A stretch of DNA of 64,000 nucleotides from positions 1 to 64,000 of the forward strand of contig NZ_CP011486.1 of assembly GCF_001653455.1 (NCBI RefSeq), given 5' to 3'. The notes under the pieces are model-generated. The model did no database searches. It was not told the origin of the DNA and saw nothing but the letters and a program-made list of their open reading frames with translations. Made by a program: the position numbers and the translations under genes. Source of the DNA: Helicobacter pylori. Lineage in GTDB: Bacteria; Campylobacterota; Campylobacteria; Campylobacterales; Helicobacteraceae. Each line of letters begins with the position of its first letter. Position 1 is the stretch's first letter. Positions 19,354 through 29,451 of the stretch are shown here, one piece after another.

Positions 19354-20567
19354 AACAATTTAGCGCTATCCCCACCCCTTGCTATGTGCTAGAGAGCGAA
19401 CGCTTAGAAAAAAACGCTAATATTTTAGAAATCGTGTGCCAACAAAGTGGGGCAAAAATTTTGCTCGCTTTAAAAGGGTATGCGTTTTGGCGCGAGTTTG
19501 GCATTTTAAGGAAAAAATTGAACGGGTGTTGCGCGAGCGGTCTTTATGAAGCCAAGCTCGCTTTTGAAGAATTTGGGGGGCGAGAGAGCCAAAAAGAAAT
19601 TTGCGTGTATAGCCCGGCCTTTAAAGAAGCTGAAATCAATGCCATTTTACCCCTAGCCACAAGCGTTGTTTTTAACTCTTTTTACCAATACGCCACTTAT
19701 AAAGACAGGATTTTAGAGAAAAACAAGCAATTAGAAAAATTAGGCTTAAGCCCCATTAAAATGGGTTTGAGGATCAACCCTCTTTATAGCGAAGTAACTC
19801 CGGCGATTTATAACCCATGCGCTAAAACAAGCCGGTTAGGGATTGCGCCTAGCGAATTTGAAAAAGGGGTGAAAGAGCATGGCTTAGAGGGGGTGAACGG
19901 GTTGCATTTCCATACGCATTGCGAGCAAAACGCTGATGCGTTGTGCCGGACTTTAGAGCATGTAGAAAGGCATTTCAAGCCTTATTTAGAGGGCATGGAG
20001 TGGGTGAATTTTGGTGGAGGGCATCATATCACCAAGAGCGATTATGATGTGAATTTGCTCATCCAAACGATTAAGGATTTTAAAGAACGCTACCATAATA
20101 TAGAAGTGATTTTAGAACCCGGGGAAGCCATAGGGTGGCAATGCGGGTTTTTAATCGCAAGCGTGATAGACATCGTTAAAAACGGCCAAGAAATTGCGAT
20201 TTTAGACGCTTCTTTTAGCGCTCACATGCCGGATTGCTTAGAAATGCCCTATCGCCCTAGCATTCTTAAAATTTCCATAGAAAACGATGAAGAGCTTATT
20301 GAAGTTGAAAAGGGTGAAAACCAAGGGGCTTTTTCTTACTTTTTGGGTGGCCCTACTTGTTTGGCGGGGGATTTTATGGGGAGTTTTAGTTTTGATACGC
20401 CTTTAAAAAGGGGCGATAAAATCTTATTTAAAGACATGCTCCATTATACGATCGTTAAAAACAACTCGTTTAATGGCGTCCCGCTCCCAAGTCTGGCTAA
20501 AATAGACGATCAAGGTTTCAAAATCCTTAAAAGCTTTTCTTATGAAGATTATAAAAACAGAAATTAG
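19350..20567 (+). CDS. nspC: Carboxynorspermidine / carboxyspermidine decarboxylase
   Basis: This PLP enzyme of the alanine-racemase-fold decarboxylase group makes spermidine or norspermidine by the carboxy-polyamine route. The 405-residue product has ILLALKGYAFW near residue 34 with the PLP-binding lysine, HFHTHCEQNADA near 190, VNFGGGHHITK near 228, ILEPGEAIGW near 256 and GGPTCLAGDFM near 331 with the catalytic Cys. The gene overlaps cheV1 by ATGA, though no functional link is evident. Confidence 0.92.
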   Translation: MKQFSAIPTPCYVLESERLEKNANILEIVCQQSGAKILLALKGYAFWREFGILRKKLNGCCASGLYEAKLAFEEFGGRESQKEICVYSPAFKEAEINAILPLATSVVFNSFYQYATYKDRILEKNKQLEKLGLSPIKMGLRINPLYSEVTPAIYNPCAKTSRLGIAPSEFEKGVKEHGLEGVNGLHFHTHCEQNADALCRTLEHVERHFKPYLEGMEWVNFGGGHHITKSDYDVNLLIQTIKDFKERYHNIEVILEPGEAIGWQCGFLIASVIDIVKNGQEIAILDASFSAHMPDCLEMPYRPSILKISIENDEELIEVEKGENQGAFSYFLGGPTCLAGDFMGSFSFDTPLKRGDKILFKDMLHYTIVKNNSFNGVPLPSLAKIDDQGFKILKSFSYEDYKNRN

Positions 20568-20595
20568 GGCTTTAATTAAAGTTTCAATTAGGGCT

Positions 20596-21171
20596 TCAAT
20601 TAAGGTTTTTGGGGCTTGTGAAAAGACCCACGCACAGCATTCCAATACCAAGCCCGGCCAACACCGCGCCAATGGTGTGCATGTCTAAATAAATGCGAGC
20701 GAGCATGGTTAAAGGGATGAAAGGCAAGAGCCACAAGTATTTTTTAAAAGAATAACGGCGCAGTAAAAACACCACGGCTAAACCCACCATAGACGAATGC
20801 CCGCTTGGCATGTTGAAATTACCTCCATAAGGGCGCTCTCCCAAACGCTGGTGATGGATAGTTACATTATTTAAGGCTCTTTTAGCAGTGTGCGTGAGAA
20901 TGGTCGTAGCGATAGAAGCGTTAGCGACTTGAAAAAGCCCTATGGCATCTCTTTGGATTAAGGGGATTGCCACGGATAAAATCGTAGGGAGGAAGCGCGC
21001 GTAATGCTCGGTGAAATGAAACACTGAAGGCACGCTCTGTTGTTTAGGGACTTTAGGGAAAGGGATAAAAATACCCAATAAAATCAAGCCCAAACTAAAC
21101 AACAACAAAGTTTTAGAAAAGCTTTTGGGCAGGCTTTCGCAAAATTTTTGTTTGAATGAGAATTTTTCCAT
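20596..21171 (-). CDS. lpxE: Lipid A 1-phosphatase LpxE
   Basis: The 191-residue membrane protein belongs to the PAP2 phosphatase family. The three-part active site is visible: KRALNN...RLGERP, the PSGHSS motif near residue 120 and ARIYLDMHTIGA near 158. In H. pylori this enzyme removes the 1-phosphate of lipid A in the periplasm so that EptA, encoded next to it, can add phosphoethanolamine. The pair lowers charge and gives polymyxin resistance and weak TLR4 signalling. It is convergent with nspC, with a short imperfect tandem repeat at the junction. Confidence 0.92.
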   Translation of the reverse strand: MEKFSFKQKFCESLPKSFSKTLLLFSLGLILLGIFIPFPKVPKQQSVPSVFHFTEHYARFLPTILSVAIPLIQRDAIGLFQVANASIATTILTHTAKRALNNVTIHHQRLGERPYGGNFNMPSGHSSMVGLAVVFLLRRYSFKKYLWLLPFIPLTMLARIYLDMHTIGAVLAGLGIGMLCVGLFTSPKNLN

Positions 21172-21181
21172 GCGTGTTATT

Positions 21182-22753
21182 TTACTCTTTTTTGTGTTTG
21201 AGCAGATCTAAAGAAGGGCGATAAACAACGCTAGGGCTTTTAAAATCTTCAAACACCCCTAAAATGCTATGGAAAATAGTGTTTTGATTAATGGGAGTTT
21301 GGGTTTGAATGATGGAATGTTCTTTTTTAAAAAGATCGTTAGCATAAAGGATAAAGGGGATTTCGTATTGCTCTTTAGGGGCGATGCTTTTAGGAATGCC
21401 ATGCAAATAATACGCTCCTTCGCCCAAACTCTCCCCATGATCGCTCAAATAGATCATTAAGGCGGGTTGCTTGGCGTTTTCAAGCATGCTAATGAGCTTG
21501 TCTAACAAATAGTCGTTATAAAAAATGGTGTTGTCATAGGCGTTAATCAAGCTTTCTTTGGAACAAGAAGACAGATCAGCGCTTGAGCAATAAGGCTTAA
21601 ACACCCTAAAATTTAAAGGCACTTTATTGTCATAGTTGGGGCCATGCGATCCGGCAAGGTGCAAGATGAGCAAGACATTTTCATTAGAATATTCTTTTAA
21701 AAGGTTAGGCACATTATAGAGCAAGGATTCATCATAAGGGGCGATCGCTTCACAATTAGGGCATTTTTGAATCAATTCATAGTTTTTGAGGTAGCTTGTA
21801 ACCTTAACATTCTTTTCGCCATCATTCGCGCTATACCAAAAGACTTTGATACCGGCTTTAGTCAAGTAAGTGGGTAAGTTTTCATAGGTGCTAAAGCTGT
21901 TTTTAAAAGAAGAATCTAAAATGCATTCTAAACTCGCTGTCGTGTAAGTGGCGCAAGAAGTGGCGTTAAACAGAGTGAGTTCATGATTTTCTAATCGTTT
22001 GCTTAATTTTGGGGTGGTGGGTTTTTCATAGCCATAAAGGGCGTAATTATGTTTCCTAGCGCTTTCGCCTATGACAAGCACTACAAATGCATGAGAATGG
22101 TTGGGGGAAAAAAGAGAGAGAGGTTTGATCGTGGGGGCGAAAAGTTTAAGAGCGCTCACTCTAAAAGCGTTCACGCTATAAGCAAAGGGTAGGATTAAGC
22201 CCCCTATGAATTTCGCATGCTTGTCAAACCACAGCCAATTTTTAGCGTTAGCTAAAGCGCTGGCGATAAAGATAAACACTAACGCCAAGATAGCCAAAAA
22301 GGGCGCTTTTTTAGAAGAAGCTTTAAGGGGGATTTTATAGATGATATAGCCAGGCAACACCCCAAAAATAGCGATAAAAATGAATAATTTAACGCTCAAA
22401 AAGCCTAAAAGCTCATGCGTGTTGGTGTTTAAGACATTGCCCATCATGCTTTTATTTAAAAAAACCTTGTAAGCGCTAATGAAATAGAAAGCGATGGAAT
22501 TGAGCCAACTAAAAACAATCGCGCTCCAACGCATTAAAGAAGAAGAGATCAAACTTAATGCCAAAAAAAGAGCGCCATTAACGCAAAAAAGCACCACAAT
22601 TATCATGGCTATAAAACTGACTTGGTTGCTTTCTTTATAGACATAAGCGAACAAAGGGAAATGGTATAAAACGCCAAAAATAAGGCTATAGAGCAAACCG
22701 GCTTGCAGACAAGTTAGGGGCTTTAAAAACTTTAGATGAAATGATGATGCCAA
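21182..22753 (-). CDS. eptA: Lipid A phosphoethanolamine transferase EptA
   Basis: The 523-residue product has five N-terminal membrane segments (to about residue 200) and a periplasmic sulfatase-fold domain with LVIGESARKHNYALYGYE near 229, SCATYTTASLEC near 267 with the catalytic Thr, and LSDHGESLGEG near 440. It transfers phosphoethanolamine to the lipid A position freed by LpxE. It lies 10 bases upstream of lpxE on the same strand and is very likely co-transcribed. Confidence 0.93.
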   Translation of the reverse strand: MASSFHLKFLKPLTCLQAGLLYSLIFGVLYHFPLFAYVYKESNQVSFIAMIIVVLFCVNGALFLALSLISSSLMRWSAIVFSWLNSIAFYFISAYKVFLNKSMMGNVLNTNTHELLGFLSVKLFIFIAIFGVLPGYIIYKIPLKASSKKAPFLAILALVFIFIASALANAKNWLWFDKHAKFIGGLILPFAYSVNAFRVSALKLFAPTIKPLSLFSPNHSHAFVVLVIGESARKHNYALYGYEKPTTPKLSKRLENHELTLFNATSCATYTTASLECILDSSFKNSFSTYENLPTYLTKAGIKVFWYSANDGEKNVKVTSYLKNYELIQKCPNCEAIAPYDESLLYNVPNLLKEYSNENVLLILHLAGSHGPNYDNKVPLNFRVFKPYCSSADLSSCSKESLINAYDNTIFYNDYLLDKLISMLENAKQPALMIYLSDHGESLGEGAYYLHGIPKSIAPKEQYEIPFILYANDLFKKEHSIIQTQTPINQNTIFHSILGVFEDFKSPSVVYRPSLDLLKHKKE

Positions 22754-23567
22754 ACACGCCCCTTAAAATCAATCAATCTTAAAATTATAGCGTAGATAAG
22801 GGCTTTTATCGCTTTAAGTTTGAAGCACTTTAGTTTAAGGGCTTTAAGGTGGGTTTGTTGCAGGATTTCATCACGCCCCATAGCCGCAATATGGGGAAAA
22901 TTACGATTAAAAGGGCTTATTTATTATGAAAAGAAAGCATGATAAAAACTCTTATTTAGTATTACGCATTATTATACATTGAAAATCTTTTTTTAAGGGG
23001 TTTGAAGTAATCTTTTCTATAGAAAAGTGATTTACTAGCCAAAGTTCTCTTAAGCTTCAAGCTTAGGGGTTTGCTTGTAAAGTAGGTTTGTCCTTGACTT
23101 TTGGGGCGTTTTCATTGATACGATAGACACTGATAGCTATGGGCTAAGCTAGGGGGAGCATCATTGAGAAAAAGCAGAGTTAAAAGCCTAAATAACGCTA
23201 ATTTTTATTTAGATTGTAAAAAACGCCTTTGAGTGTTTTTATGGTTAGCGTTTGAAAATAACAACTTTGTTTTGTCAAAAATCAAAAAAAATTAGAAAGA
23301 TAAAAGCTCTGTTAGTAAAAAGATTAAAAGAATATTAAAAAAGTTAAAAAATTTAAAAAATAAAAACTTTATCAGTAAAAAACAATCGTTTTAGATTTGA
23401 TTTTGTGGTGAAACGCATTTTATTAAGTTTTATTTAAAATATTTAAAAACGCATTTCCTTAAGGAAGAGGATTTTGAGATCATTCTCCCCCTTTTAATCT
23501 CCAACTTAATCCCCTTAAAAAAGGGAGTTTCACAAAAGCGTTCAAAAAAAGCGTTCAAAAAAAGCGT
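22754..23567. other. Gene-free stretch between eptA and hopD
   Basis: Over 800 bases without a supported gene. It holds a perfect 7-bp stem (CCCCATA/TATGGGG, 22876-22896) without a U-tract and several blocks shared with the region after hopZ: the block at 23214-23276, the 24-base block at about 23386 and the CATTCTCCCC block near 23480. A 13-bp tandem repeat (GCGTTCAAAAAAA at 23538, 23551, 23564) runs into the last codons of hopD. Confidence 0.55.
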
Positions 23568-23570
23568 TTA
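23538..23570. repeat. 13-bp tandem repeat at the hopD stop
   Basis: The unit GCGTTCAAAAAAA starts at 23538 and 23551, and a third partial copy at 23564 runs into the hopD stop codon. Confidence 0.8.
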
Positions 23571-25679
23571 ATACGCAAACACATAGTTGAGATACACGCT
23601 ATAGAGTCTGCGGTATTGGAGCTGAGTGCCGAGCAAAGAATAGTAATTCGTGTTGATCGTGGGGATCTTCACGCCTAATTCCATGCCATGTTGCGCGCTA
23701 TGTTCGCTGCCTCTTTTCTTATTCCTGGCGAGGTTGGTCCTTAAGCCCAGATTAAACAAGAATTGGAAATTTGCCGTGTTGATTTTAGCTTTATAGTAAT
23801 TGTTCACATTCGCTAAATTCACATATTGAGAATTAAGCCATGAAGTGCCAGCTAGTGCGATACCGCCAAACGCGCCAAAAGAAATTTTGTTGTTTTTAGT
23901 GGCTTTATCGTTGATGAAATTCACTAACAAATCGCTCCCCACGCCATAAGTCCACACATCAGAAGAGGCGTTGAAAAATTGGGATTTATTATAGGTGTGG
24001 TTGTAATCCACAAAGCCATAATATCTAGCGCCCCATCGTTTATTTTCCCCAAAAAATTGCTTGTAGCCCGCTTGAAAGCCGATCCCGTTCATCGCGCCGT
24101 TGTTGGTGGTTGAAGCGGCGATTAGACCAGCGCGTCTGAAAGGGTTATTGCCTAATTCCTGACTTCTAGATTGCACTTGAGAATGGATATTGGAGTCAAT
24201 ATAGTAATTATCTTGTATGCCTTGCGGGCTATAAGGGTTGTTCTTTTTACTCACCACATTTTGCAAAGATTGCGCATCAGGCAAGCTTGAGACAGCGGCC
24301 GTGATGCTGTCATAATGTTCGCCTAGCTTTTGGTATTGGCTGCTGAAATTCGCTAAAGTGTAGGCGAGGTTTCGTGCATGATTGATTTGCTCGGCTTGGT
24401 TGCCAAAATGAGCGAGGCTGTCTTTTAAGGCCGTTACGCTTTGTTCCACATACGCGCAACCGGCTCCCCAAGTGTTAGAAGTAACCGTGCCGGATGGCGT
24501 GCCACGGAGGTTGCCATCGCTACCCTTTTCATGGCATACCCCTAAAGAGTCTTTCACAAAGGCTGCAGGGATTCTTTCAAAGTCTTTCACCACTTGTTGG
24601 GCGCGGTTTAAAATCTCCGCTTGCGCTTTGGCGTTAGCGAACATGCTTTGAGCGAAGTCAGCGTCCTTGTAGGGGTTGAATGTTTTTCCAGCGTCCAAAT
24701 TGCTTTGATTTTGCGCGTTTGCGGTAACGATTTTGGATTGCTCTACGGCTATTGCAGCGTTTTTGATCATGTCTTGAATCGCGCTGATTTCGTTTTTAAA
24801 ATTCCCGCACGCTGTCCCATCTCCGTTTATACCTTGCCAATAATTTTTACCGCCATTGCTCAACCATGGGCATGCTTCATTTATGGTGGTTAAAATGATG
24901 CTCGCTTGTTGTAAAAGTTCTTGAGCGTTGTTGGAGACTTTGATTTCTTCTTTAGTTTCTTCATATTCCCCATTGACCCACTTGATCGAAACAAATTGCC
25001 CGTTAGTCCATGGGAATTTCCATCTTTCTCCTGGCGTGACAGTATCGTTTTTCTTCCTTTTAATTTCAAAAGTGAGTTCTTTGGTGTCGCTTAAAGCAGG
25101 AATATCTTGCCCGCTGCTCCCGAAAGCCTTTTGAATGATCTGGTAAGCCCTATTGATTTTCGCGTAATTTTCAGTGGATATACCGCTCCACTTTCCTGGT
25201 TCATAAAACGAATCGCAAGTAATGGTAGTCCCCCCATTTGATGGCACATTTTCAAAGGTTTGAACGCCTCCATTTTTATTTTTGTCAGATCCAGGACCGC
25301 AAACGCTGATCGCATAGCTCATCACTTGCCACAACCCTGCTGCTGCATTCAAGCTCAAAAGCACGGCTTGATACGCCGGGGAATTGGTTTTGTCGTTGAT
25401 TAAATTCTTCGCGCTCGCGTTCAAATTAGTCCTTGTGTTATTGATAGCGATCGGATCTGCAGATTGCTTGATGAGAGTGTTTAGGACGCTATAGCTCGTT
25501 AAAAGATTGTTCAACCTTTCATAGCTGTCTGAAAGATCTTGAATGCCTTTGGTGTTTTTCACCATTTGGGTGGATTCACCGATTTGATAGCCCACACTGA
25601 CAAAAAAGCCGTTGTCTTCAGCGCTTAAAGCGGAAACTAAAAGCGAACCTAAGGTTAATGACAGAAATGTTTTCTTCAT
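23568..25679 (-). CDS. hopD: Outer membrane protein HopD (Hop family)
   Basis: The 703-residue product has a signal peptide ending ALSA, the mature start EDNGFFVSVGYQIGES, a variable extracellular domain with Cys pairs (SVCGPGS, TITCDS, GACPW-like positions), and the conserved C-terminal barrel ending YLNYVFAY. The last about 200 residues are nearly the same as in HopZ. The name rests on its position next to gltA; a different Hop at this locus cannot be excluded. The start has an AAGGAGAAAA ribosome site. No repeat switch lies inside the coding part, but a T15 tract on the sense strand lies 101-115 bases upstream of the ATG. Confidence 0.8.
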   Translation of the reverse strand: MKKTFLSLTLGSLLVSALSAEDNGFFVSVGYQIGESTQMVKNTKGIQDLSDSYERLNNLLTSYSVLNTLIKQSADPIAINNTRTNLNASAKNLINDKTNSPAYQAVLLSLNAAAGLWQVMSYAISVCGPGSDKNKNGGVQTFENVPSNGGTTITCDSFYEPGKWSGISTENYAKINRAYQIIQKAFGSSGQDIPALSDTKELTFEIKRKKNDTVTPGERWKFPWTNGQFVSIKWVNGEYEETKEEIKVSNNAQELLQQASIILTTINEACPWLSNGGKNYWQGINGDGTACGNFKNEISAIQDMIKNAAIAVEQSKIVTANAQNQSNLDAGKTFNPYKDADFAQSMFANAKAQAEILNRAQQVVKDFERIPAAFVKDSLGVCHEKGSDGNLRGTPSGTVTSNTWGAGCAYVEQSVTALKDSLAHFGNQAEQINHARNLAYTLANFSSQYQKLGEHYDSITAAVSSLPDAQSLQNVVSKKNNPYSPQGIQDNYYIDSNIHSQVQSRSQELGNNPFRRAGLIAASTTNNGAMNGIGFQAGYKQFFGENKRWGARYYGFVDYNHTYNKSQFFNASSDVWTYGVGSDLLVNFINDKATKNNKISFGAFGGIALAGTSWLNSQYVNLANVNNYYKAKINTANFQFLFNLGLRTNLARNKKRGSEHSAQHGMELGVKIPTINTNYYSLLGTQLQYRRLYSVYLNYVFAY

Positions 25680-26102
25680 GTTTTCTCCTTTTTCCTTTAA
25701 AATAAGATTGAAATCGTTGGTGAGCCTTGCAGAAATGTGTCTTTAAGTAAAGCCATACTGCAAGCTTTCGTTAATATAGAAAAAAAAAAAAAAAGGTTTT
25801 TGTAGCGTTTCTAAACAAATATTAAACCAATGAAAATGATTTTTAAAGAAATGAGATTGTTTGAAGAGAAGTAACTATAAAAAAAGGGGGGGTTAATTTT
25901 ATTTTAAAGCTTATTTTCTTAAGTGAAATTCATTTTCTTAAGAATATAGGGGGTATTTGAAAATCATTCTCCCTACAACCCCCCTTAAGTATCCCCCTAA
26001 GAAGAGCGCTTTTTAATCAAGTCATCGCTTGACTAGCGTCAAGCTTTTCTTATTAGCACTTGTGCAAGCTTTTTACTAAAAACGCTAAAGTATTTTTAGA
26101 TT
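25680..26102. other. Intergenic region between gltA and hopD
   Basis: No gene is supported. The stretch contains the T15 tract of the hopD promoter region and, at 25922-26010, a block closely similar to one at 4900-4985 downstream of hopZ (cttaagaata, then a G run, then ATCATTCTCCC and AGAGCGCTTTTT). It also holds the imperfect hairpin AGTCATCGCTTGACT at 26023-26037, which may end the gltA transcript. Confidence 0.5.
25780..25794 (-). repeat. Homopolymer T15 (sense strand) upstream of hopD
   Basis: Fifteen As on the plus strand, about 100 bases before the hopD start. Poly-T tracts at this distance change expression of other hop genes by slippage, so this may tune hopD, but it is not shown here. 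Confidence 0.75.
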
Positions 26103-27383
26103 TCATTTCCCTACATAGACTTGTCTTGGACGCGTGATCCTGGCTTGCGGGCTTTTGATATGTTCTAAAAGTTGTGCACACCAGCCCACGGTCCTACCGA
26201 TGACAAAAACCGGTGTGAAAAAACGCACCGGGATTTTTAAAGCCCTTAAAATGGTGCCGGAGTAAAAATCCACATTAGGGTAGAGATTCCTTTCAATGAA
26301 ATACTCATCTTTCAGAGCGATTTCTTCCACTTTTGCAGCGATTTCGCTCAAGCGTTCGTCCATTTTAACGCCCTTTTTATGCAATTCGTCTTTCAAGCCT
26401 TTGAGGATTTTAGCGCGCGGATCGTAACTCTTATACACCCTATGCCCAAAGCCCATGAGCTTGAAGCTATCGTTTTTGTCTTTCACTCGCGCGATGTATT
26501 TATCCACATTTTTCACATCGCCAATTTCTTCTAATTGGATAAGCACTTTTTCATTCGCTCCGCCATGCAAATGCCCCCATAAAGCGCTAATGCCCGCGCT
26601 AATGGCTGCATAAGGATGCACGCCGGTGCTAGCGACATTCCTTACTGTGGTAGAAGAGGCGTTTTGCCCATGATCAGCGTGTAGGGTTAAGATTTTATCA
26701 AAGGCTTCCACTTCTAGGGGCGTGATTCCCACTTCGCCTTGAGTGGTGTGTTTCAAGCGGCTATAAGGATAACCTCTCAGCATGAAAAGGATATTTTCCA
26801 CATAAGAACGCGCGATATCCGGATAAATGATAGGCGCTCCCACTTCATTACGATAGCAAATAGCCGCAAGCGTGGGGATTTTAGCGACAATTCTTCTGGC
26901 CATGGTTTGGTAATCTTCTTCAGTGTGCATGTTTTGGTGCGTGGAATAAAGGGTGGATAAAATAGACACACCGCTAGAGAGTTTCGCCATAGGGTGGGCG
27001 TTGCTAGGGAAAGCTGAAAACATGTTGAGTAAGCTTTCATGCACAAAACTTCTGTGGCGTAATTCCAGTTCAAATTCTAAGCTTTCATCTTTATTTTTGG
27101 GTAGTTCTCCTGTGAGTAAGAGTCTGCACACATCTACATATTCGTAGTTAGCGACGAGATCTTCTATTTTATGCCCTCTATAATACAATTCGCCTTGTTT
27201 GCCATCAATGTAGCTAATGGTGGATTGGCAGCCGGCAGTGGAAGAATACCCTGGGTCGTAAGAAAAAAGCCCGGTCGTTTCAAAAAGTTTGGAAAAATCC
27301 ACCGCTTTAGGCCCACGAGTGCATTTAATGGTTTCAAATTCATAGCGTTCATTGTTTTCATTGTTGATTAAAGTAACAGACAT
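26103..27383 (-). CDS. gltA: Citrate synthase
   Basis: GltA condenses oxaloacetate and acetyl-CoA at the entry of the incomplete, branched citric acid cycle of this organism. The 426-residue product is of the long hexameric type. Active-site marks are [29 protein letters not shown] and [17 protein letters not shown], then [17 protein letters not shown] chose the ATG at 27383 ([11 protein letters not shown]), with GGAGATCAC in front; an ATG at 27461 would add 26 residues unlike the family. A minus-strand TATAAT lies at 27421-27426. Confidence 0.96.
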   Translation of the reverse strand: MSVTLINNENNERYEFETIKCTRGPKAVDFSKLFETTGLFSYDPGYSSTAGCQSTISYIDGKQGELYYRGHKIEDLVANYEYVDVCRLLLTGELPKNKDESLEFELELRHRSFVHESLLNMFSAFPSNAHPMAKLSSGVSILSTLYSTHQNMHTEEDYQTMARRIVAKIPTLAAICYRNEVGAPIIYPDIARSYVENILFMLRGYPYSRLKHTTQGEVGITPLEVEAFDKILTLHADHGQNASSTTVRNVASTGVHPYAAISAGISALWGHLHGGANEKVLIQLEEIGDVKNVDKYIARVKDKNDSFKLMGFGHRVYKSYDPRAKILKGLKDELHKKGVKMDERLSEIAAKVEEIALKDEYFIERNLYPNVDFYSGTILRALKIPVRFFTPVFVIGRTVGWCAQLLEHIKSPQARITRPRQVYVGK

Positions 27384-27420
27384 TGTGATCTCCTTAAGTA
27401 TTTGATAGCGTTCAGCTCCT

Positions 27421-27426
27421 ATTATA
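27421..27426 (-). promoter_or_regulatory. -10 box of gltA
   Basis: TATAAT on the minus strand lies 38 bases before the gltA start codon, with no clear -35 box. Confidence 0.55.
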
Positions 27427-27547
27427 AGCCAAAAAATTAAATGATTTCTTTTTAAAAACATTTCGTTTTTTTAAGTTATTTTCAATCGCTACTTTTAAAC
27501 ACGCATTCAAAAAAGATTTTTAGGGGTTATAAGTATTTTTGCGCTAA

Positions 27548-27553
27548 TATAGT
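27548..27553 (+). promoter_or_regulatory. -10 box of icd
   Basis: TATAGT lies 29 bases before the icd ATG, which has an AAAAGGAT ribosome site. The position is divergent from gltA. Confidence 0.45.
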
Positions 27554-27581
27554 CATTCAAACTTTAGAAAAAGGATAGACA

Positions 27582-28859
27582 ATGGCTTACAACCCTAAAA
27601 TTTTACAAAAACCTAAAGAGGGCGAAGAAATTACGATTAAAGGGGGGAAATTGCATGTGCCAAACCACCCTATTATCCCTTTTATTGAAGGCGATGGCAT
27701 TGGATCAGATATTACCCCAGCGATGATTAAAGTGGTGGATAGCGCGGTTCAAAAAGCTTACAAAGGCGAGAAAAAAATCGCATGGTATGAAGTGTTTGTG
27801 GGCGAAAAATGCTATCAAAAATTTAAAGATCACAAGGAATTAAGCCCCGAAGAGCAATGGCTTTTACCGGACACTATTGAAGCGATCAACCACTATAAAG
27901 TCTCCATTAAAGGGCCTTTGACCACGCCTATTGGTGAGGGGTTTAGATCGTTAAATGTAGCGTTACGCCAAAAAATGGATTTGTATGTGTGCTTGAGGCC
28001 GGTAAGGTGGTACGGGAGTCCAAGCCCAGTTAAAGAGCCAGAAAAAGTGGATATGGTGATCTTTAGAGAAAATTCCGAAGACATTTATGCGGGCATTGAA
28101 TGGCAAGAAGGCAGCGCGGAAGCGAAAAAACTCATCCATTTTTTACAAAACGAGTTAAAGGTTAAAAAAATCCGTTTCCCTGAAAGCAGCGGCATAGGGG
28201 TAAAACCCATTAGTAAAGAAGGCACAGAAAGGTTGGTGAGGAAAGCGATTGAATACGCTATTGATAACGACAAGCCAAGCGTAACTTTTGTGCATAAAGG
28301 TAACATCATGAAATACACCGAAGGGGCGTTCATGAAATGGGGCTATGCGCTCGCTCAAAAAGAATTTAACGCTCAAGTCATTGACAAAGGCCCATGGTGT
28401 TCTTTGAAAAACCCTAAAACCGGTAAAGAAATCATCATTAAAGACATGATCGCTGATGCGTTTTTGCAACAAATCCTTTTGCGCCCTAGCGAATACAGCG
28501 TCATTGCGACCATGAATTTAAACGGAGACTATATCTCTGATGCATTAGCGGCGATGGTGGGGGGCATTGGGATCGCTCCTGGGGCGAATCTTAACGACAC
28601 AGTGGGCATGTTTGAAGCCACCCATGGCACCGCTCCTAAATACGCCGGGCTAGATAAAGTCAATCCGGGGTCTATTATTTTGAGTGCAGAAATGATGTTA
28701 AGGCATATGGGCTGGGTGGAAGCGGCTGATTTGATCGTTTCTGCGATGGAAAAAGCGATTAAGAGCAAGAAAGTTACTTATGATTTCGCTCGTTTGATGG
28801 ATGGGGCTAAAGAAGTCAAATGCTCTGAGTTTGCTAGCGTGATGATCGATCACATGTAA
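27582..28859 (+). CDS. icd: Isocitrate dehydrogenase (NADP-dependent)
   Basis: Icd oxidises isocitrate to 2-oxoglutarate. The 425-residue product matches the bacterial dimeric enzyme, with substrate loop [13 protein letters not shown], the [15 protein letters not shown] stretch near residue 165, [17 protein letters not shown] (metal/cofactor region) and [14 protein letters not shown] near 345. Divergent from gltA, giving adjacent genes for consecutive cycle steps (aconitase is elsewhere). Confidence 0.97.
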   Translation: MAYNPKILQKPKEGEEITIKGGKLHVPNHPIIPFIEGDGIGSDITPAMIKVVDSAVQKAYKGEKKIAWYEVFVGEKCYQKFKDHKELSPEEQWLLPDTIEAINHYKVSIKGPLTTPIGEGFRSLNVALRQKMDLYVCLRPVRWYGSPSPVKEPEKVDMVIFRENSEDIYAGIEWQEGSAEAKKLIHFLQNELKVKKIRFPESSGIGVKPISKEGTERLVRKAIEYAIDNDKPSVTFVHKGNIMKYTEGAFMKWGYALAQKEFNAQVIDKGPWCSLKNPKTGKEIIIKDMIADAFLQQILLRPSEYSVIATMNLNGDYISDALAAMVGGIGIAPGANLNDTVGMFEATHGTAPKYAGLDKVNPGSIILSAEMMLRHMGWVEAADLIVSAMEKAIKSKKVTYDFARLMDGAKEVKCSEFASVMIDHM

Positions 28860-28926
28860 AAGAGCGTTTTTAAGCTTTTAATGGCGTTTGAATGCAATTA
28901 GACTAATACTATCATAAGGAATAAAG

Positions 28927-29451
28927 TTGATAAAATTTGTGCGTAATGTGGTTTTGTTCATTTTAACAGCGATCTTTTTAGTGCTCATGCTCGTGGCAAG
29001 CTATTGCATGCCTCATTATAGCGTGGCTGTCATTAGTGGGGTGGAAGTCAAAAGAATGAATGAAAATGAAAACACGCCCAATAAGGAAACAAAAACCCTT
29101 GCTAGAGATGTCTATTTTGTGCAAACTTACGACCCTAAGGATCAAAAAAGCGTGACCGTTTATCGTAACGAAGACACGCGCTTTGGCTTCCCTTACTATT
29201 TTAAGTTTAATTCGGCTGATATTTCGGCTCTCGCTCAAAGTTTAGTCAACCAACAAGTGGAAGTGCAATACTATGGCTGGCGGATCAATTTGTTTAACAT
29301 GTTCCCTAATGTGATTTTTATAAAGCCCTTAAAAGAGAGCGCTGAAGTGTCAAAACCCATTTTTAGCTGGATTTTATACGCTTTATTGCTTGGGGGGTAT
29401 TTTATCAGCGTGCGATCGGTTCGCTCTTTATTTAAGGGCAAAGCTCATTAA
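28927..29451 (+). CDS. Conserved membrane protein of the DUF1523 type
   Basis: The 174-residue product starts at TTG, has one N-terminal membrane helix (VVLFILTAIFLVLMLVASYC), an extracytoplasmic domain with DVYFVQTYDPKDQKSVTVYR and a second membrane helix near the C-terminus (ILYALLLGGYFISV). This layout fits the DUF1523 family. Function is unknown. It follows icd by 67 bases and is convergent with bioD, overlapping its end by 24 bases. Confidence 0.75.
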   Translation: MIKFVRNVVLFILTAIFLVLMLVASYCMPHYSVAVISGVEVKRMNENENTPNKETKTLARDVYFVQTYDPKDQKSVTVYRNEDTRFGFPYYFKFNSADISALAQSLVNQQVEVQYYGWRINLFNMFPNVIFIKPLKESAEVSKPIFSWILYALLLGGYFISVRSVRSLFKGKAH

